Source: Goodfellowiella coeruleoviolacea
Lineage (GTDB): Bacteria > Actinomycetota > Actinomycetes > Mycobacteriales > Pseudonocardiaceae
Length of the DNA stretch: 64,000 bases
Assembly (NCBI RefSeq): GCF_024171785.1
Contig: NZ_JAMTCK010000010.1
Coordinates: 206,043 to 270,042 of the forward strand
Direction: 5' to 3'
Within the stretch, counting starts at the first letter, position 1. Each line of letters begins with the position of its first letter. Below, one piece after another: positions 1 through 8,871 of this stretch. The notes under the pieces are model-generated. The model was not told the origin of the DNA and searched no databases. It saw nothing but the letters and a program-made list of their open reading frames with translations. The position numbers were made by a program, and so were the translations under genes.

Positions 1-1
1 G

Positions 2-1492
2 CACGGCGACGCCGACCACGTCATCGACCTGCACGGCGCGTTCGTGGCCCCCGCCTTCGTCGACGCCCACGTGCACGCCACCGCCACCGGCCTGCAGATG
101 GACGGCCTGGACCTGACCGACTGCGCCTCCCTGGCCCAGTGCCTGCACGCCGTGGCCACCCACGTGCGCACCCACCCCGGGCAACTGGTCTGGGGCCACG
201 GCTGGGACCAGACCCGCTGGCCCGAACAGCGCCCCCCCACCCGCGCCGAACTGGACGCCGTCGCCGGGAACACCCCCGTCTACCTGTCCCGCATCGACGT
301 CCACTCCGCCGTGGTCTCCACCGCCCTGCTGACGCGCGTGCCCGCCGCGACCACCGCCACCGGCTTCAGCGACCAGGGCCCGCTCACCCGCGACGCCCAC
401 CACCACGCGCGCCGCGCCGCCCGCGACGCCCTGCACCCCGACCAGCGCCGCCACGCCCAACTGACGTTCCTGCGCCACGCCGCCACCCACGGCATCGCCG
501 CCGTCCACGAGTGCGCCGGCCCCGACATCTCCGGCGCCGAGGACCTGGCCGCCCTGCTGGACCTGGCCACCGACCCCGACCTGCCCGAGGTCGTCGGCTA
601 CTGGGGCGAGACCGGCGCCGTGGACACCGCCCGCCGCCTCGGCGCCCGCGGCCTGGCCGGCGACCTGTTCGTCGACGGCTCCTTCGGCTCCCACACCGCC
701 GCCCTCACCCAGCCCTACACCGACCACCCCACCACCTGCGGCGCCCAGTACCTGGACGTCGAGGACATCACCGAACACCTCATCGCCTGCACCCGGGCCG
801 GCCTGCAGGCCGGGTTCCACGTCATCGGCGACGCCGCCACCGCCGCCGTCCTGGAGGGCCTGCGCCGCGCCGAGACCCAACTGGGCCTGCCCGCCCTGGC
901 CAGCGCCGGCCACCGCCTGGAACACCTGGAGATGGTCACCGCCGAGCAGGCCGCCGACCTGGCCCGCTTCGGCGTGCTCGCCTCGGTCCAGCCCGGCTTC
1001 GACGCCGCCTGGGGCGGACCCGACGGCATGTACGCCCACCGCCTGGGCCCCGCCAGGGCCGCCACCCTCAACCCGTTCGCCGCGCTGGCCGCCGCCGGCG
1101 TGAGCCTCGCCCTGGGCTCGGACACCCCGGTCACCCCGATCGGCCCCTGGCAGGCCATCCGCGCCGCCGTGCACCACCACACCGCCGGCTCCGGCCTGTC
1201 CCCCCGCGCCGCGTTCACCGCCCACACCCGAGGCGGCTGGCGCGCCGCCGGCCACCACGACGGCCTGACCGGAACCCTGGTGCCCGGCGCACCCGCCACC
1301 TACGCCATCTGGGACGCCCCCGAGCTGGTGGTCGCCGCCCCGGACAGCCGCGTCCAACGCTGGTCCACCGACCCCCGCTCCCGCGTGCCCGGCCTGCCCG
1401 ACCTCACCCCGGGCGGGGTCACCCCGACCTGTCTGCGCACCGTGCTGCGCGGCCAGCCCATCTTCCAGCGGGAGGGAGCACTCACGTCATGA
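2..1492 (+). CDS. Amidohydrolase family protein (YtcJ-like), 5' truncated by window
   Basis: This is a metal-dependent amidohydrolase of the YtcJ/AepA type with a TIM-barrel fold. The reading frame is open from base 2, with HGDADHVIDLHG upstream of the first possible internal GTG (44), so the true start lies outside the window. The metal-binding FVDAHVHA motif follows at once. Later come FHVIGDAAT, HRLEHLEM (the metal histidine region) and LALGSDTPVTP near the C terminus, all usual for the family. The substrate cannot be read from the sequence. It ends 13 bases before the lysine aminomutase alpha gene on the same strand, so it may belong to that operon. A role in amino acid or amide breakdown is inferred from position only. 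Confidence 0.85.
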   Translation, partial: HGDADHVIDLHGAFVAPAFVDAHVHATATGLQMDGLDLTDCASLAQCLHAVATHVRTHPGQLVWGHGWDQTRWPEQRPPTRAELDAVAGNTPVYLSRIDVHSAVVSTALLTRVPAATTATGFSDQGPLTRDAHHHARRAARDALHPDQRRHAQLTFLRHAATHGIAAVHECAGPDISGAEDLAALLDLATDPDLPEVVGYWGETGAVDTARRLGARGLAGDLFVDGSFGSHTAALTQPYTDHPTTCGAQYLDVEDITEHLIACTRAGLQAGFHVIGDAATAAVLEGLRRAETQLGLPALASAGHRLEHLEMVTAEQAADLARFGVLASVQPGFDAAWGGPDGMYAHRLGPARAATLNPFAALAAAGVSLALGSDTPVTPIGPWQAIRAAVHHHTAGSGLSPRAAFTAHTRGGWRAAGHHDGLTGTLVPGAPATYAIWDAPELVVAAPDSRVQRWSTDPRSRVPGLPDLTPGGVTPTCLRTVLRGQPIFQREGALTS

Positions 1493-1505
1493 CCGAGGTG
1501 GGCAC

Positions 1506-3176
1506 ATGAACGCCGCCCCCGCCGCCACCCGCGGCACCACGCCACCCCCGGTCCGCGCCACCGCCCCGGCGCGGACCGCACCCCGGCCCAGCCTGCTCGG
1601 CCTGGACCCGGCCACGGTCGCCACCGCCCGCGCGCTGGCCGCCCGCGCCGCCCAGCCCGTCATCGACCTGGCCACGGCCCACACCACCGTCTCAGTGGAA
1701 CGCGCCACCCTGCGCCTGGCCGGCCTGACCGGCGCCGACACCACCCACCGCGCCGGCGACGTGCCCTGGGTCAACCGCGTCGTCGACACCGTCGCCGAGC
1801 ACTGCGGCCTGCAGCACGGGGTGAGCCTGCCCGTCTTCCACGCCCTGCGCGAACACGACCTGGCCACCCTCACCGACCTGGCCGAGGCCACCGCCGCCGG
1901 CCAGATCCGCTACACCCTGCCCACCGGCGCGGCACGCCGCCGCGCCGAACGCGCCGCCCGCACCGCCGTCGCCCGCGGCATCCGCACCATCGACCGCAAC
2001 CGCGCCCAACGCGACCGGCTGGTGGCCCGGCTGGGCGATCCACCCCAGCGGCCGTGGATCTATCTGATCGTGGCCACCGGCGACATCGACGAGGACGTCG
2101 TCCAGGCCCAGAACGCCGCCCGCGCCGGCGCGGACGTCATCGCCGTGATCCGCTCCACCGGCCAGTCCCTGCTCGACTACGTGCCCGAGGGCGCCACCCA
2201 CCACGGCTTCGCCGGCACCTACGCCACCCAGGAGAACTTCCGCATCATGCGGGCCGCCCTCGACGAGGTCTCCCGCGAGGTGGGCCGCTACGTGCGCCTG
2301 ACCAACTACGCCTCCGGGCTGTGCATGCCCGAGATCGCCGTGCTGGCCGGGCTGCAACGCCTGGACATGATGCTCAACGACTCCATGTACGGCATCCTGT
2401 TCCGCGACATCAACCCCGTGCGCACCTTCGTCGACCAGCGCTTCTCCCGCCAGGTCCACGCCCGCGCCGGCATCATCATCAACACCGGCGAGGACAACTA
2501 CCTCACCACCGACGACGCGGTCAGCGCCGCGCACACCGTGACCGTGTCCCAACTGCTCAACGAGTGCTTCGCCCATGAGGCCGGCCTGGCCGACTGGCAG
2601 CTGGGCCTGGGCCACGCCTTCGAGATCAACCCCGACCTGCCCGACTCCTTCCGCCTGGAGCTGGCCCACGCCCTGCTGGCCAGGGAACTGTTCCCGCACG
2701 CCCCCCTGAAGTGGATGCCGCCCACCAAGCACATGACCGGCGACGTGTTCCGCGGCTACCTGCTCAACGGGTTCTTCAACCTGGCCGGCGCGCTGACCGG
2801 CCAGGGCATCCTGCTGGTCGGCATGATGACCGAAGCCGTGGTCACCCCGTTCCTGTCCGACCGCGACCTCGCCCTGGCCAACGTCCGCTACGTGCTGGGC
2901 GCGGCCGGCAACCTCGCCGAGGACTTCCGGCCCGCCCCCGACGGGTTCATCGCCACCCGCGCCCGCCACGTCCTCGACCAGGCCGTGCGGCTGCTGGAGC
3001 GCATCGTCGACGACGGACTGCTCACCGCCATCGCCACCGGCACCTTCGGCCTGATGAAACGCCCACCCGACGGCGGCAAGGGCGCCGACGGCGTGATCGC
3101 CAAGGCCGAGGACTACCTCAACCCCGCCGCCAGCCTGCTGGAGGAGCACGCCGCCCGCGAGGAGCCCCGCCCGTGA
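1506..3176 (+). CDS. kamD: Lysine 5,6-aminomutase alpha subunit
   Basis: Large TIM-barrel subunit of the adenosylcobalamin- and PLP-dependent enzyme that moves the terminal amino group of lysine (D-lysine or L-beta-lysine) from carbon 6 to carbon 5. It is 556 residues, slightly longer than clostridial homologues because of a Pro/Ala/Thr-rich N-terminal extension of about 40 residues. Strongly conserved blocks are visible: YLIVATGDIDEDVVQAQ, IAVIRSTGQSLLDYVPEG, NDSMYGILFRDIN, INTGEDNYLTT, KWMPPTKHMTGD and GILLVGMMTEAVVTPF. The start is the ATG at 1506. The stop overlaps the GTG of kamE, so the two subunits should be translated together. These enzymes are best known from anaerobic lysine fermenters, so the occurrence in an actinomycete is notable. 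Confidence 0.95.
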   Translation: MNAAPAATRGTTPPPVRATAPARTAPRPSLLGLDPATVATARALAARAAQPVIDLATAHTTVSVERATLRLAGLTGADTTHRAGDVPWVNRVVDTVAEHCGLQHGVSLPVFHALREHDLATLTDLAEATAAGQIRYTLPTGAARRRAERAARTAVARGIRTIDRNRAQRDRLVARLGDPPQRPWIYLIVATGDIDEDVVQAQNAARAGADVIAVIRSTGQSLLDYVPEGATHHGFAGTYATQENFRIMRAALDEVSREVGRYVRLTNYASGLCMPEIAVLAGLQRLDMMLNDSMYGILFRDINPVRTFVDQRFSRQVHARAGIIINTGEDNYLTTDDAVSAAHTVTVSQLLNECFAHEAGLADWQLGLGHAFEINPDLPDSFRLELAHALLARELFPHAPLKWMPPTKHMTGDVFRGYLLNGFFNLAGALTGQGILLVGMMTEAVVTPFLSDRDLALANVRYVLGAAGNLAEDFRPAPDGFIATRARHVLDQAVRLLERIVDDGLLTAIATGTFGLMKRPPDGGKGADGVIAKAEDYLNPAASLLEEHAAREEPRP

Positions 3177-3997
3177 CCGCCGCACCCCCCACCCGCAGCC
3201 CCCACCCCAGCGCCGCCACCGAGCCGACGGCCAGCACCGAGCCGGCCCGCTACGTGCGGCCCTACGGCGACACCACCGGCGACGGCATGGTCCAGGTCTC
3301 CTTCACCCTGCCCGTGCCCGCCGGCCCGAAAGCCGACGGCGCCGCCAGCCAACTGGCCAAGAAGATGGGCCTGGACCCGGCGCTGGTCGTGCACTCCCAC
3401 CCCATCGGCGCCGACTTCACCTTCTTCGTCGTCTACGGCAAGGTCGGCCACCTGGTCGACCTCGACCAGGTGCGCGTGGTGGAACGCGAGTACCCGCTGC
3501 TCACCCCCGCCGAGGTCAACGCCACCGTCAAACGGCTGCTGCGGCGCAAACTCGTGGTCGTCGGCGGCTGCATCGGCACCGACGCCCACACCGTCGGCAT
3601 CGACGCCATCCTCAACATCAAGGGCTTCGCCGGCGAGAAGGGCCTGGAGTACTACCGGGAACTGCGCGTGGTCAACCTCGGCGCCCAGGTCTCCGTGCCC
3701 GACCTGGTCCGCCGCGCCCGCGCCGAACACGCCGACGCCGTGCTGGTCTCCCAGGTGGTCACCCAGCGCGACGCCCACATCCTCAACACCCAGCAGATGT
3801 CCGCCGCCTTCCGGGAAGCCCTGGGGGAGCGGCGGCCCCTGCTGGTGGCCGGCGGCCCCCGCTTCGACCCGATGATGGCCGACGAACTCGGCGTGGACCG
3901 GGTCTTCGGGCGCGGCACCACCCCCGGCGAGGTCGCCAGCTTCCTGGTGCACGCGCTGGCCACCCGACGCGGCCCCACCCCGGCCGCCCGCACCTGA
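3173..3997 (+). CDS. kamE: Lysine 5,6-aminomutase beta subunit (B12-binding)
   Basis: Small subunit of lysine 5,6-aminomutase, 274 residues, with an N-terminal dimerisation region and a C-terminal Rossmann B12-binding domain. The cobalamin motif DxHxxG is present as Asp137-Ala-His139-Thr-Val-Gly142. Lys150, eleven residues after the axial His, sits where clostridial enzymes carry the lysine that forms the PLP aldimine (His133/Lys144 there). The GTG start at 3173 overlaps the kamD stop in a GTGA arrangement, and no better start exists nearby. It is followed 44 bases later by the ammonia-lyase-like gene. The enzyme should need B12 and PLP. No cobalamin riboswitch is visible in this part of the window, although the true operon promoter may lie upstream of base 1. 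Confidence 0.95.
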   Translation: MTAAPPTRSPHPSAATEPTASTEPARYVRPYGDTTGDGMVQVSFTLPVPAGPKADGAASQLAKKMGLDPALVVHSHPIGADFTFFVVYGKVGHLVDLDQVRVVEREYPLLTPAEVNATVKRLLRRKLVVVGGCIGTDAHTVGIDAILNIKGFAGEKGLEYYRELRVVNLGAQVSVPDLVRRARAEHADAVLVSQVVTQRDAHILNTQQMSAAFREALGERRPLLVAGGPRFDPMMADELGVDRVFGRGTTPGEVASFLVHALATRRGPTPAART

Positions 3998-4041
3998 GAC
4001 CGCACCCGCCCCACCCCCCGCGACCAGGAGGCACACCACCC

Positions 4042-4464
4042 ATGACGCAGGCCAGCACCACCACCGGGCAGGGCGCCCTGGTGGAGGGTTTCTCCGTCAC
4101 CCACCGCCGCTACGTGCCGCACGGCCACGCCCACTACGGCGGCAACCTCGTCGACGGGGCCTACGGGCTGGGCCTGTTCGGGGACGTGGCCACCGAACTG
4201 CTCATCCACACCGACGGCGACGAGGGCCTGTTCGCCGGCTACCGCAGCGTGGACTTCCGCGCCCCCATCCAGGCCGGCGACGTGCTGGCGGCCACCGCCA
4301 CCCTGGTGCGCATCGGCACCCGCTCCCGCGAGCTGCGCTTCGAGGCCCACGTGGTGTGCCGCTCCGCCCCGCACCGCGGCCCGTCCGCCGCGGACGTGCT
4401 CGACCCGCCCCTGCTGGCCATCCAGGCCACCGGCACCGTGGTCGTCCCGCACCCCACCCCGTGA
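4042..4464 (+). CDS. kal: 3-aminobutyryl-CoA ammonia-lyase-like hotdog protein
   Basis: A 140-residue single-domain hotdog-fold protein that resembles 3-aminobutyryl-CoA ammonia lyase, the last amine-releasing step of lysine fermentation, which turns L-3-aminobutyryl-CoA into crotonyl-CoA plus ammonia. Family-like blocks are the N-terminal SVTHRRYVPHGHAHYGGNLVDGA and the central YRSVDFRAPIQAGD. The ATG at 4042 has a good GACCAGGAGGC ribosome site. It directly follows kamD and kamE, and that context is the main reason for choosing Kal over a generic thioesterase. The other pathway genes (kamA, kdd, kce) are not in the window and may lie to the left of base 1. Confidence 0.8.
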   Translation: MTQASTTTGQGALVEGFSVTHRRYVPHGHAHYGGNLVDGAYGLGLFGDVATELLIHTDGDEGLFAGYRSVDFRAPIQAGDVLAATATLVRIGTRSRELRFEAHVVCRSAPHRGPSAADVLDPPLLAIQATGTVVVPHPTP

Positions 4465-4556
4465 CCGGCTGAGCGGACCGTGACCCGACGGTCACCGCCC
4501 GGTGGCCGCCCGGCGGCGCACGCCGGCCGCACCGGCGTTTCGTAGGCTTGACCGTC

Positions 4557-6215
4557 GTGGCAGCAGCACCCGCGACAACGCCGGACACCCCGGCCCCCCA
4601 GCAGCGGCCCGGGCCGGCGCGGCCGCGGCGCGGCTGGCCCGTCCTCGCCCGCACGCTCCTGGCCTGCGCCGCCGGCGGGCTGCTCTACCTGAGCTACCCG
4701 CCCCGCGGCTGGTGGTGGCTGGCGCCGCTGGCCTTCGCGCTGTGGGCGCCGCTGCTGCGCCACCGCCGGGCCCGCGCCGGCTTCGGCTACGGCCTGCTGT
4801 TCGGCCTGGCCTACCTGCTGCCGCTGCTGCACTGGCTGCAGGCGTTCCTGGGGGAGGGGTTCGGGCCCTGGCCGTGGCTGGGCCTGACCCTGCTGGAAGC
4901 GCTGTTCTTCGCCCTCACCGGCGCGGCCGCCAGCGCGGTCAGCCGCCTGCCGGGTGCCGTGGTGTGGATGGCGGCGCTGGTCGTGGCCGGCGAGGCGGCC
5001 CGCTCCCGGCTGCCCCTCAACGGCTTCCCCTGGGGCAAGATCGCCTTCAGCCAGGTCGACGGCCCCTACCTGGCGCTGGCCAGCCTCGGCGGACAGGCCC
5101 TGGTGTGCTTCGCGGTCGTGCTCACCGGCGGCGGCCTGGCCGCCCTGCCGCGCGCCCTGCGCCGGGGCCCGCGCGGCACCCGCCGGCTGGCCGGCGCCAC
5201 CACCGCGCTGCTGGCGCCCCTGCTGGCCGCCACCGCCACCTGGCCCGGCATCGGCACCGACGCCCAGCAGGGGGCGCTGACCGTGGCCGTGATCCAGGGC
5301 AACGCCCCCGACTCCGGGCTGAACCTGCTCGACGCCGACAGCCGGGCCCTGCGCCGCAACCACATCACCCGCACCCGCCAGCTGCTCGCCGACGTCCACG
5401 CCGGCCGCGTCCCCCACCCCGACCTGGTGATCTGGCCGGAAACCGCCACCGATGTGGGCCCCGACCCCGCCCGCGACACCGAACTCGGCCAGCTGGTCGC
5501 CGACCTGGGCGTGCCCACCCTGATCGGCGCCCGCCAGCGCACCACCACCGGGGACACGCGCAACGTGGTGATCGTCTGGGACCCGGTCACCGGCCCCGGC
5601 CAGGTCTACACCAAACAGGAACTCGTGCCCTTCGCCGAGTACATCCCCTGGCGCGCCATCGCCCAGTGGGTCACCCCGTTCTTCGAGGGCAGCCGCGACA
5701 TGCTCACCGGCACCGACCCCGGCGTGCTGCACACCGGCGTCGCCGACCTCGGCGCGGCCATCTGCTACGAGGTGGCCTACGACCACGTGGTCACCGACGC
5801 CGTGCGCGGCGGCGCGCGCCTGCTGGTCGTGCCCACCAACAACGCCTGGTTCGGCCGCACCGAGATGAGCTACCAGCAGCTGGCCATGTCCCGGCTGCGC
5901 GCCGTGGAACACGGCCGCGCCGTGGTCGTCTCGGCCACCACCGGGGTCAGCGCGATCGTCGCACCCGACGGCACGATCACCCAGGCCACGCAGTTGTTCA
6001 CCCCCGACGCGGTGGTCCAGACGGTGCCGCTACGGTCAGTGTCTACTCTGGCCACCCGGCTCGGGACGGCACCGGAGTGGGGCATGACCGGGATCGGTCT
6101 GCTGGCCGTGGTGTTCGCGGTCGCGGTCCGAGCCCGGCGTCGGCGGGGCAGTGGCCAGACCACGCCCCAGCCGGCCGCCCCGGACCAGGCGGTGCCCACC
6201 GCCACCACCGACTGA
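4557..6215 (+). CDS. lnt: Apolipoprotein N-acyltransferase
   Basis: Integral membrane enzyme that adds the third acyl chain to the N-terminal cysteine of lipoproteins. About 552 residues: a proline-rich start, roughly six membrane segments over residues 25-220, a carbon-nitrogen hydrolase domain over about 240-490, and a final membrane helix. The catalytic Glu (VIWPETATD), Lys ([13 protein letters not shown]) and Cys (AICYEVAY) are all present, so it should be active. The GTG at 4557 is chosen over a TTG at 4548. It is followed 50 bases later by the polyprenol-P-mannose synthase gene. In Mycobacterium tuberculosis the two activities are fused as Ppm1, whereas here, as in corynebacteria, they are separate proteins from adjacent genes. 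Confidence 0.93.
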   Translation: MAAAPATTPDTPAPQQRPGPARPRRGWPVLARTLLACAAGGLLYLSYPPRGWWWLAPLAFALWAPLLRHRRARAGFGYGLLFGLAYLLPLLHWLQAFLGEGFGPWPWLGLTLLEALFFALTGAAASAVSRLPGAVVWMAALVVAGEAARSRLPLNGFPWGKIAFSQVDGPYLALASLGGQALVCFAVVLTGGGLAALPRALRRGPRGTRRLAGATTALLAPLLAATATWPGIGTDAQQGALTVAVIQGNAPDSGLNLLDADSRALRRNHITRTRQLLADVHAGRVPHPDLVIWPETATDVGPDPARDTELGQLVADLGVPTLIGARQRTTTGDTRNVVIVWDPVTGPGQVYTKQELVPFAEYIPWRAIAQWVTPFFEGSRDMLTGTDPGVLHTGVADLGAAICYEVAYDHVVTDAVRGGARLLVVPTNNAWFGRTEMSYQQLAMSRLRAVEHGRAVVVSATTGVSAIVAPDGTITQATQLFTPDAVVQTVPLRSVSTLATRLGTAPEWGMTGIGLLAVVFAVAVRARRRRGSGQTTPQPAAPDQAVPTATTD

Positions 6216-6265
6216 CAACGAGGAAGCGTCCAGTGCCCACGCGCACTGGCGAGGAGGAAACCGTC

Positions 6266-7030
6266 ATGACGGACCAGCAGGACAGCCGCGGGGAGCTTGC
6301 GCCGGTGCTGGTGGTGATCCCGACCTACAACGAGCGGGACAACCTGGGGCCGATCATCAAGCGGCTGCACGCTGCCCTGCCCGAGGTGCACGCGCTGGTC
6401 GTGGACGACGACAGCCCCGACGGCACCGGACAGCTGGCCGACGAGCTGGCCGCGGCCGACCCCCGGGTGCACGTGCTGCACCGCACCGAGAAGGCCGGAC
6501 TGGGGGTCGCCTACATCGCCGGGTTCCAGTGGGCGCTGGAGCGGGACTACCAGGTCGTGGTGGAGATGGACGCCGACGGCCAGCACTCGCCCGAGGACCT
6601 GGGCCGGATGCTGGACGCGCTCACCCGGGCCGACCTGGTGATCGGGTCGCGCTACGTGCCCGGTGGGCAGGTGGTGAACTGGCCCAAGAGCCGCCTGTTC
6701 CTGTCCTGGGGCGCCAACCTGTTCGCCAAGATCGCGCTCGGTGCCCGCGTCAACGACATGACCGGCGGGTTCCGCGCCTTCCGGCGCGCCACCCTGGAGG
6801 GCCTCAAGCTGCACAACGTGGCCTCGCAGGGCTACTGCTTCCAGATCGACCTGGGCTGGCGCACCATCGAGGCCGGGTTCCGCGTGGTGGAGGTGCCCAT
6901 CACGTTCACCGAGCGTGAGCGGGGCAGCTCGAAGATGAGCGGTGATGTCATCCGCGAGGCGCTGATCCGGGTCACCAAGTGGGGTGTGCGCCGCCGCCTG
7001 ACCCAGCTGGGCCTGCTGCGCCGCCGCTGA
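6266..7030 (+). CDS. ppm1: Polyprenol monophosphomannose synthase (GT2, DPM1-like)
   Basis: Family 2 glycosyltransferase that moves mannose from GDP-mannose to polyprenol phosphate on the cytoplasmic face of the membrane, giving the donor for protein O-mannosylation and lipoglycans. It is 254 residues without the C-terminal membrane helices of the three-domain enzymes. Motifs are [12 protein letters not shown] (nucleotide binding), [23 protein letters not shown] (the DXD metal site) and [13 protein letters not shown]. The ATG at 6266 has an excellent GAGGAGGAAA ribosome site. It forms a pair with lnt upstream, the usual actinobacterial arrangement, in which the Lnt partner is thought to recruit the synthase to the membrane. 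Confidence 0.93.
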   Translation: MTDQQDSRGELAPVLVVIPTYNERDNLGPIIKRLHAALPEVHALVVDDDSPDGTGQLADELAAADPRVHVLHRTEKAGLGVAYIAGFQWALERDYQVVVEMDADGQHSPEDLGRMLDALTRADLVIGSRYVPGGQVVNWPKSRLFLSWGANLFAKIALGARVNDMTGGFRAFRRATLEGLKLHNVASQGYCFQIDLGWRTIEAGFRVVEVPITFTERERGSSKMSGDVIREALIRVTKWGVRRRLTQLGLLRRR

Positions 7031-7041
7031 CGGCGCCGAGG

Positions 7042-7082
7042 CGTCGGCGGGGTGGGGCGGGGGCGGCGTCATCCCGCCGACG
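7042..7082 (+). terminator. GC-rich hairpin after ppm
   Basis: Ten-base arms CGTCGGCGGG and CCCGCCGACG flank a G-rich 21-base loop, starting 11 bases after the ppm stop. There is no T tract, which is common for actinobacterial terminators. Termination is inferred from position and stem strength. Confidence 0.4.
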
Positions 7083-7134
7083 GCGACGCGCCCCACCGCC
7101 ACCCCGTTGTGGGAGCGCTCTCAGGGCGCGCATC

Positions 7135-7764
7135 ATGATCGCCGTGACCGCACCACCCACCATCCGGCCCTACCGGCCCACCGACCGCGCCGCCCTGTAC
7201 GACATCTGCGTGCGCACCGGCCACGAGGGCGGCGACGCCCGGCACCTCTACCCCGACCACGACCTGCTGCCCACCCTCTTCGCCGGGCCCTACGCGCACC
7301 TGGAGCCCGACCTGGCCTTCGTCGTCGACGACGGGGACCGCGCCGTCGGCTACATCGTCGGCACCGCCGACACGGCCACCTTCGTCCACCGCTTCCGCAC
7401 CGAGTGGCTGCCCACCGTCATCGACCGCTACCCGCCGCTGACCGCGCCACCGACCAGCCCCAGCGAGGAGATGATCGACCTGCTGCACCGGCCCGAGCGC
7501 ATGCTCGTGCCGGAACTGGTCGACTACCCCGCCCACCTGCACATCGACCTGCTGCCCTCCCACCAGCGAGCCGGCCACGGACGCGCGCTGATGACCCGGC
7601 TGCTGGCCGCGCTGGCCGAGCGGGGCGTGCCCGCCGTGCACCTGGGCATGGTCACCGCCAACACCGCGGCCAGGGCCTTCTACGACCGCCTGGGCTTCCA
7701 CCCCATCCCGGTGGCCGACGCCGGCCCGCTCACCTACCTCGGCCGCGCCACCCACGACGGCTGA
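7135..7764 (+). CDS. GNAT acetyltransferase related to the HAT-like domain of O-GlcNAcase
   Basis: A 209-residue GCN5-type acetyltransferase. The N-terminal part (IRPYRPTDRAALYDICVRTGHEGGDA, then LEPDLAFVVDDG and VGYIVGTADTATF) resembles the pseudo-HAT domain attached to animal O-GlcNAcase and its free-standing actinobacterial relatives. The acetyl-CoA loop is seen as LLPSHQRAGHGRALM, followed by NTAARAFYDRLGFHP, the usual C-terminal GNAT motif. The start is the ATG at 7135. The substrate is unknown. It stands alone, with a hairpin after the ppm operon in front and a perfect dyad behind. Confidence 0.85.
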   Translation: MIAVTAPPTIRPYRPTDRAALYDICVRTGHEGGDARHLYPDHDLLPTLFAGPYAHLEPDLAFVVDDGDRAVGYIVGTADTATFVHRFRTEWLPTVIDRYPPLTAPPTSPSEEMIDLLHRPERMLVPELVDYPAHLHIDLLPSHQRAGHGRALMTRLLAALAERGVPAVHLGMVTANTAARAFYDRLGFHPIPVADAGPLTYLGRATHDG

Positions 7765-7770
7765 CACCCC

Positions 7771-7799
7771 GGTGCCTGCCCCTGACAGGGGCAGGCACC
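7771..7799 (+). terminator. Perfect 13-bp inverted repeat between GNAT and XRE regulator
   Basis: Arms GGTGCCTGCCCCT and AGGGGCAGGCACC are separated by only GAC. The repeat begins 7 bases after the acetyltransferase stop and ends 31 bases before the start of the regulator. It fits a terminator hairpin, but the short spacer and the closeness to the XRE gene mean it could equally be the regulator's own operator. Confidence 0.5.
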
Positions 7800-7829
7800 A
7801 GCCAGGCCGGGTGGGCCAGACTGGGCGGC

Positions 7830-8720
7830 ATGCAGCAGCGTCCGGAGCTGGGGGAGTTCCTGCGGTCACGGCGGGCCCGGGTGCGCCCCGATGACATCGG
7901 GCTGGCGACCTACGGTGGCCGGCGCCGCGTGCCCGGTCTGCGCCGCGAGGAACTCGCCCAGCTCGCCGGCATCAGCGTCGGCTACTACACCCGCCTGGAA
8001 CAGGGGCAGAGCCCGAACGCCTCGGACGCCGTGCTGGCGGCGATCGCCCGCGTGCTGCGGCTGGACGAGGCCGAGCGGGCGCACCTGCACGCGCTGGCGC
8101 GGCCCGCGCCCCGGGCCCGGCGGCGCGTCGCACCCGAGCGGCTGCGCCCCGCCGTCCAGCTGATGATCGACTCGCTGACCGACGTGCCCGCCCTGGTCCT
8201 GGGGCGGCGCACCGACGTGCTCGCCTGGAACCCGCTGGCGCACGCCCTGCTGGCCGGCCACCTGGACCGCGACTCCGTGCGCCACCCGCACACCCGACCC
8301 AACTGGGCCCGGCTGTTCTTCCTGGACCCGCACCTGCGGGAGCTGGTCACCGACTGGCCGGGCAAGGCCCGCGACACCGTCGCCGACCTGCGGCTGATCG
8401 CCGGACGCCACCCCGACGACCCCCGGCTGGCCGAGCTGGTCGGCGAGCTGACCATGCGCAGCGCCGAGTTCGCCGCGCTGTGGTCGGCGCACCCGGTGCG
8501 CCGCTGCGCCCGGCACACCCGCGAGTACCGGCATCCCGTGGTCGGCCCGCTCACCCTCAACGACGAACTGCTGACGCTGCCCGACGACGAGGGCCAGCGG
8601 CTGGTGGTGTTCACCGTGGCGCCCGGTTCGGCCTCGCAGGCCGCCCTGCGGCTGCTCGCCGACCTGGTCGCCGACGCCCAGCCCGCACCCACGCCCCGCG
8701 CCGCGCCCGCCCCGCGCTGA
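7830..8720 (+). CDS. XRE-type transcriptional regulator with MmyB-like ligand-binding domain
   Basis: A 296-residue DNA-binding regulator. The N-terminal XRE helix-turn-helix covers about residues 10-75 and carries the family mark RRVPGLRREELAQLAGISVGYYTRLEQGQ. A PAS-like MmyB ligand-binding domain follows over about 100-270 (PALVLGRRTDVLAWNPLAHALL, then RLFFLDP, HTREYRHPVVGPLTL). Regulators of this kind usually control one neighbouring oxidoreductase gene and sense fatty-acid-like ligands. Here no such intact oxidoreductase is next door: the 150 bases downstream hold no supportable gene. The ATG at 7830 is the start. A perfect dyad at 7771-7799 may be its operator. Confidence 0.9.
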   Translation: MQQRPELGEFLRSRRARVRPDDIGLATYGGRRRVPGLRREELAQLAGISVGYYTRLEQGQSPNASDAVLAAIARVLRLDEAERAHLHALARPAPRARRRVAPERLRPAVQLMIDSLTDVPALVLGRRTDVLAWNPLAHALLAGHLDRDSVRHPHTRPNWARLFFLDPHLRELVTDWPGKARDTVADLRLIAGRHPDDPRLAELVGELTMRSAEFAALWSAHPVRRCARHTREYRHPVVGPLTLNDELLTLPDDEGQRLVVFTVAPGSASQAALRLLADLVADAQPAPTPRAAPAPR

Positions 8721-8871
8721 CCCCGGTGCTGAGCCCGGTGCCGGTCGCCGATCGTGCTGGCCAACCTGATCGCGGTGCCCGCCGGACTGCCCGTCACCGG
8801 CGCCGACACCACCCAGGTCCTCGCGTTCCTCGCCACCGGCCGCACCGCCCTGGCCGTCTCCTCCGCTCGGA

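Noticed and set aside
139-1509. Long arginine/proline-rich frame overlapping the amidohydrolase
   Set aside because: Shadow frame created by GC3-rich codons; no family features. The same holds for similar long frames such as 1692-3185, 45458-47461, 38394-38738 and 15366-17156.
8721-8871. Possible gene fragment after the XRE regulator (reads LANLIAVPAGLPVTGADTTQ in one frame)
   Set aside because: Only about 35 residues look plausible, no family can be named, and the frame has no start context. It could be the remnant of a lost oxidoreductase target gene, but this is not supported.
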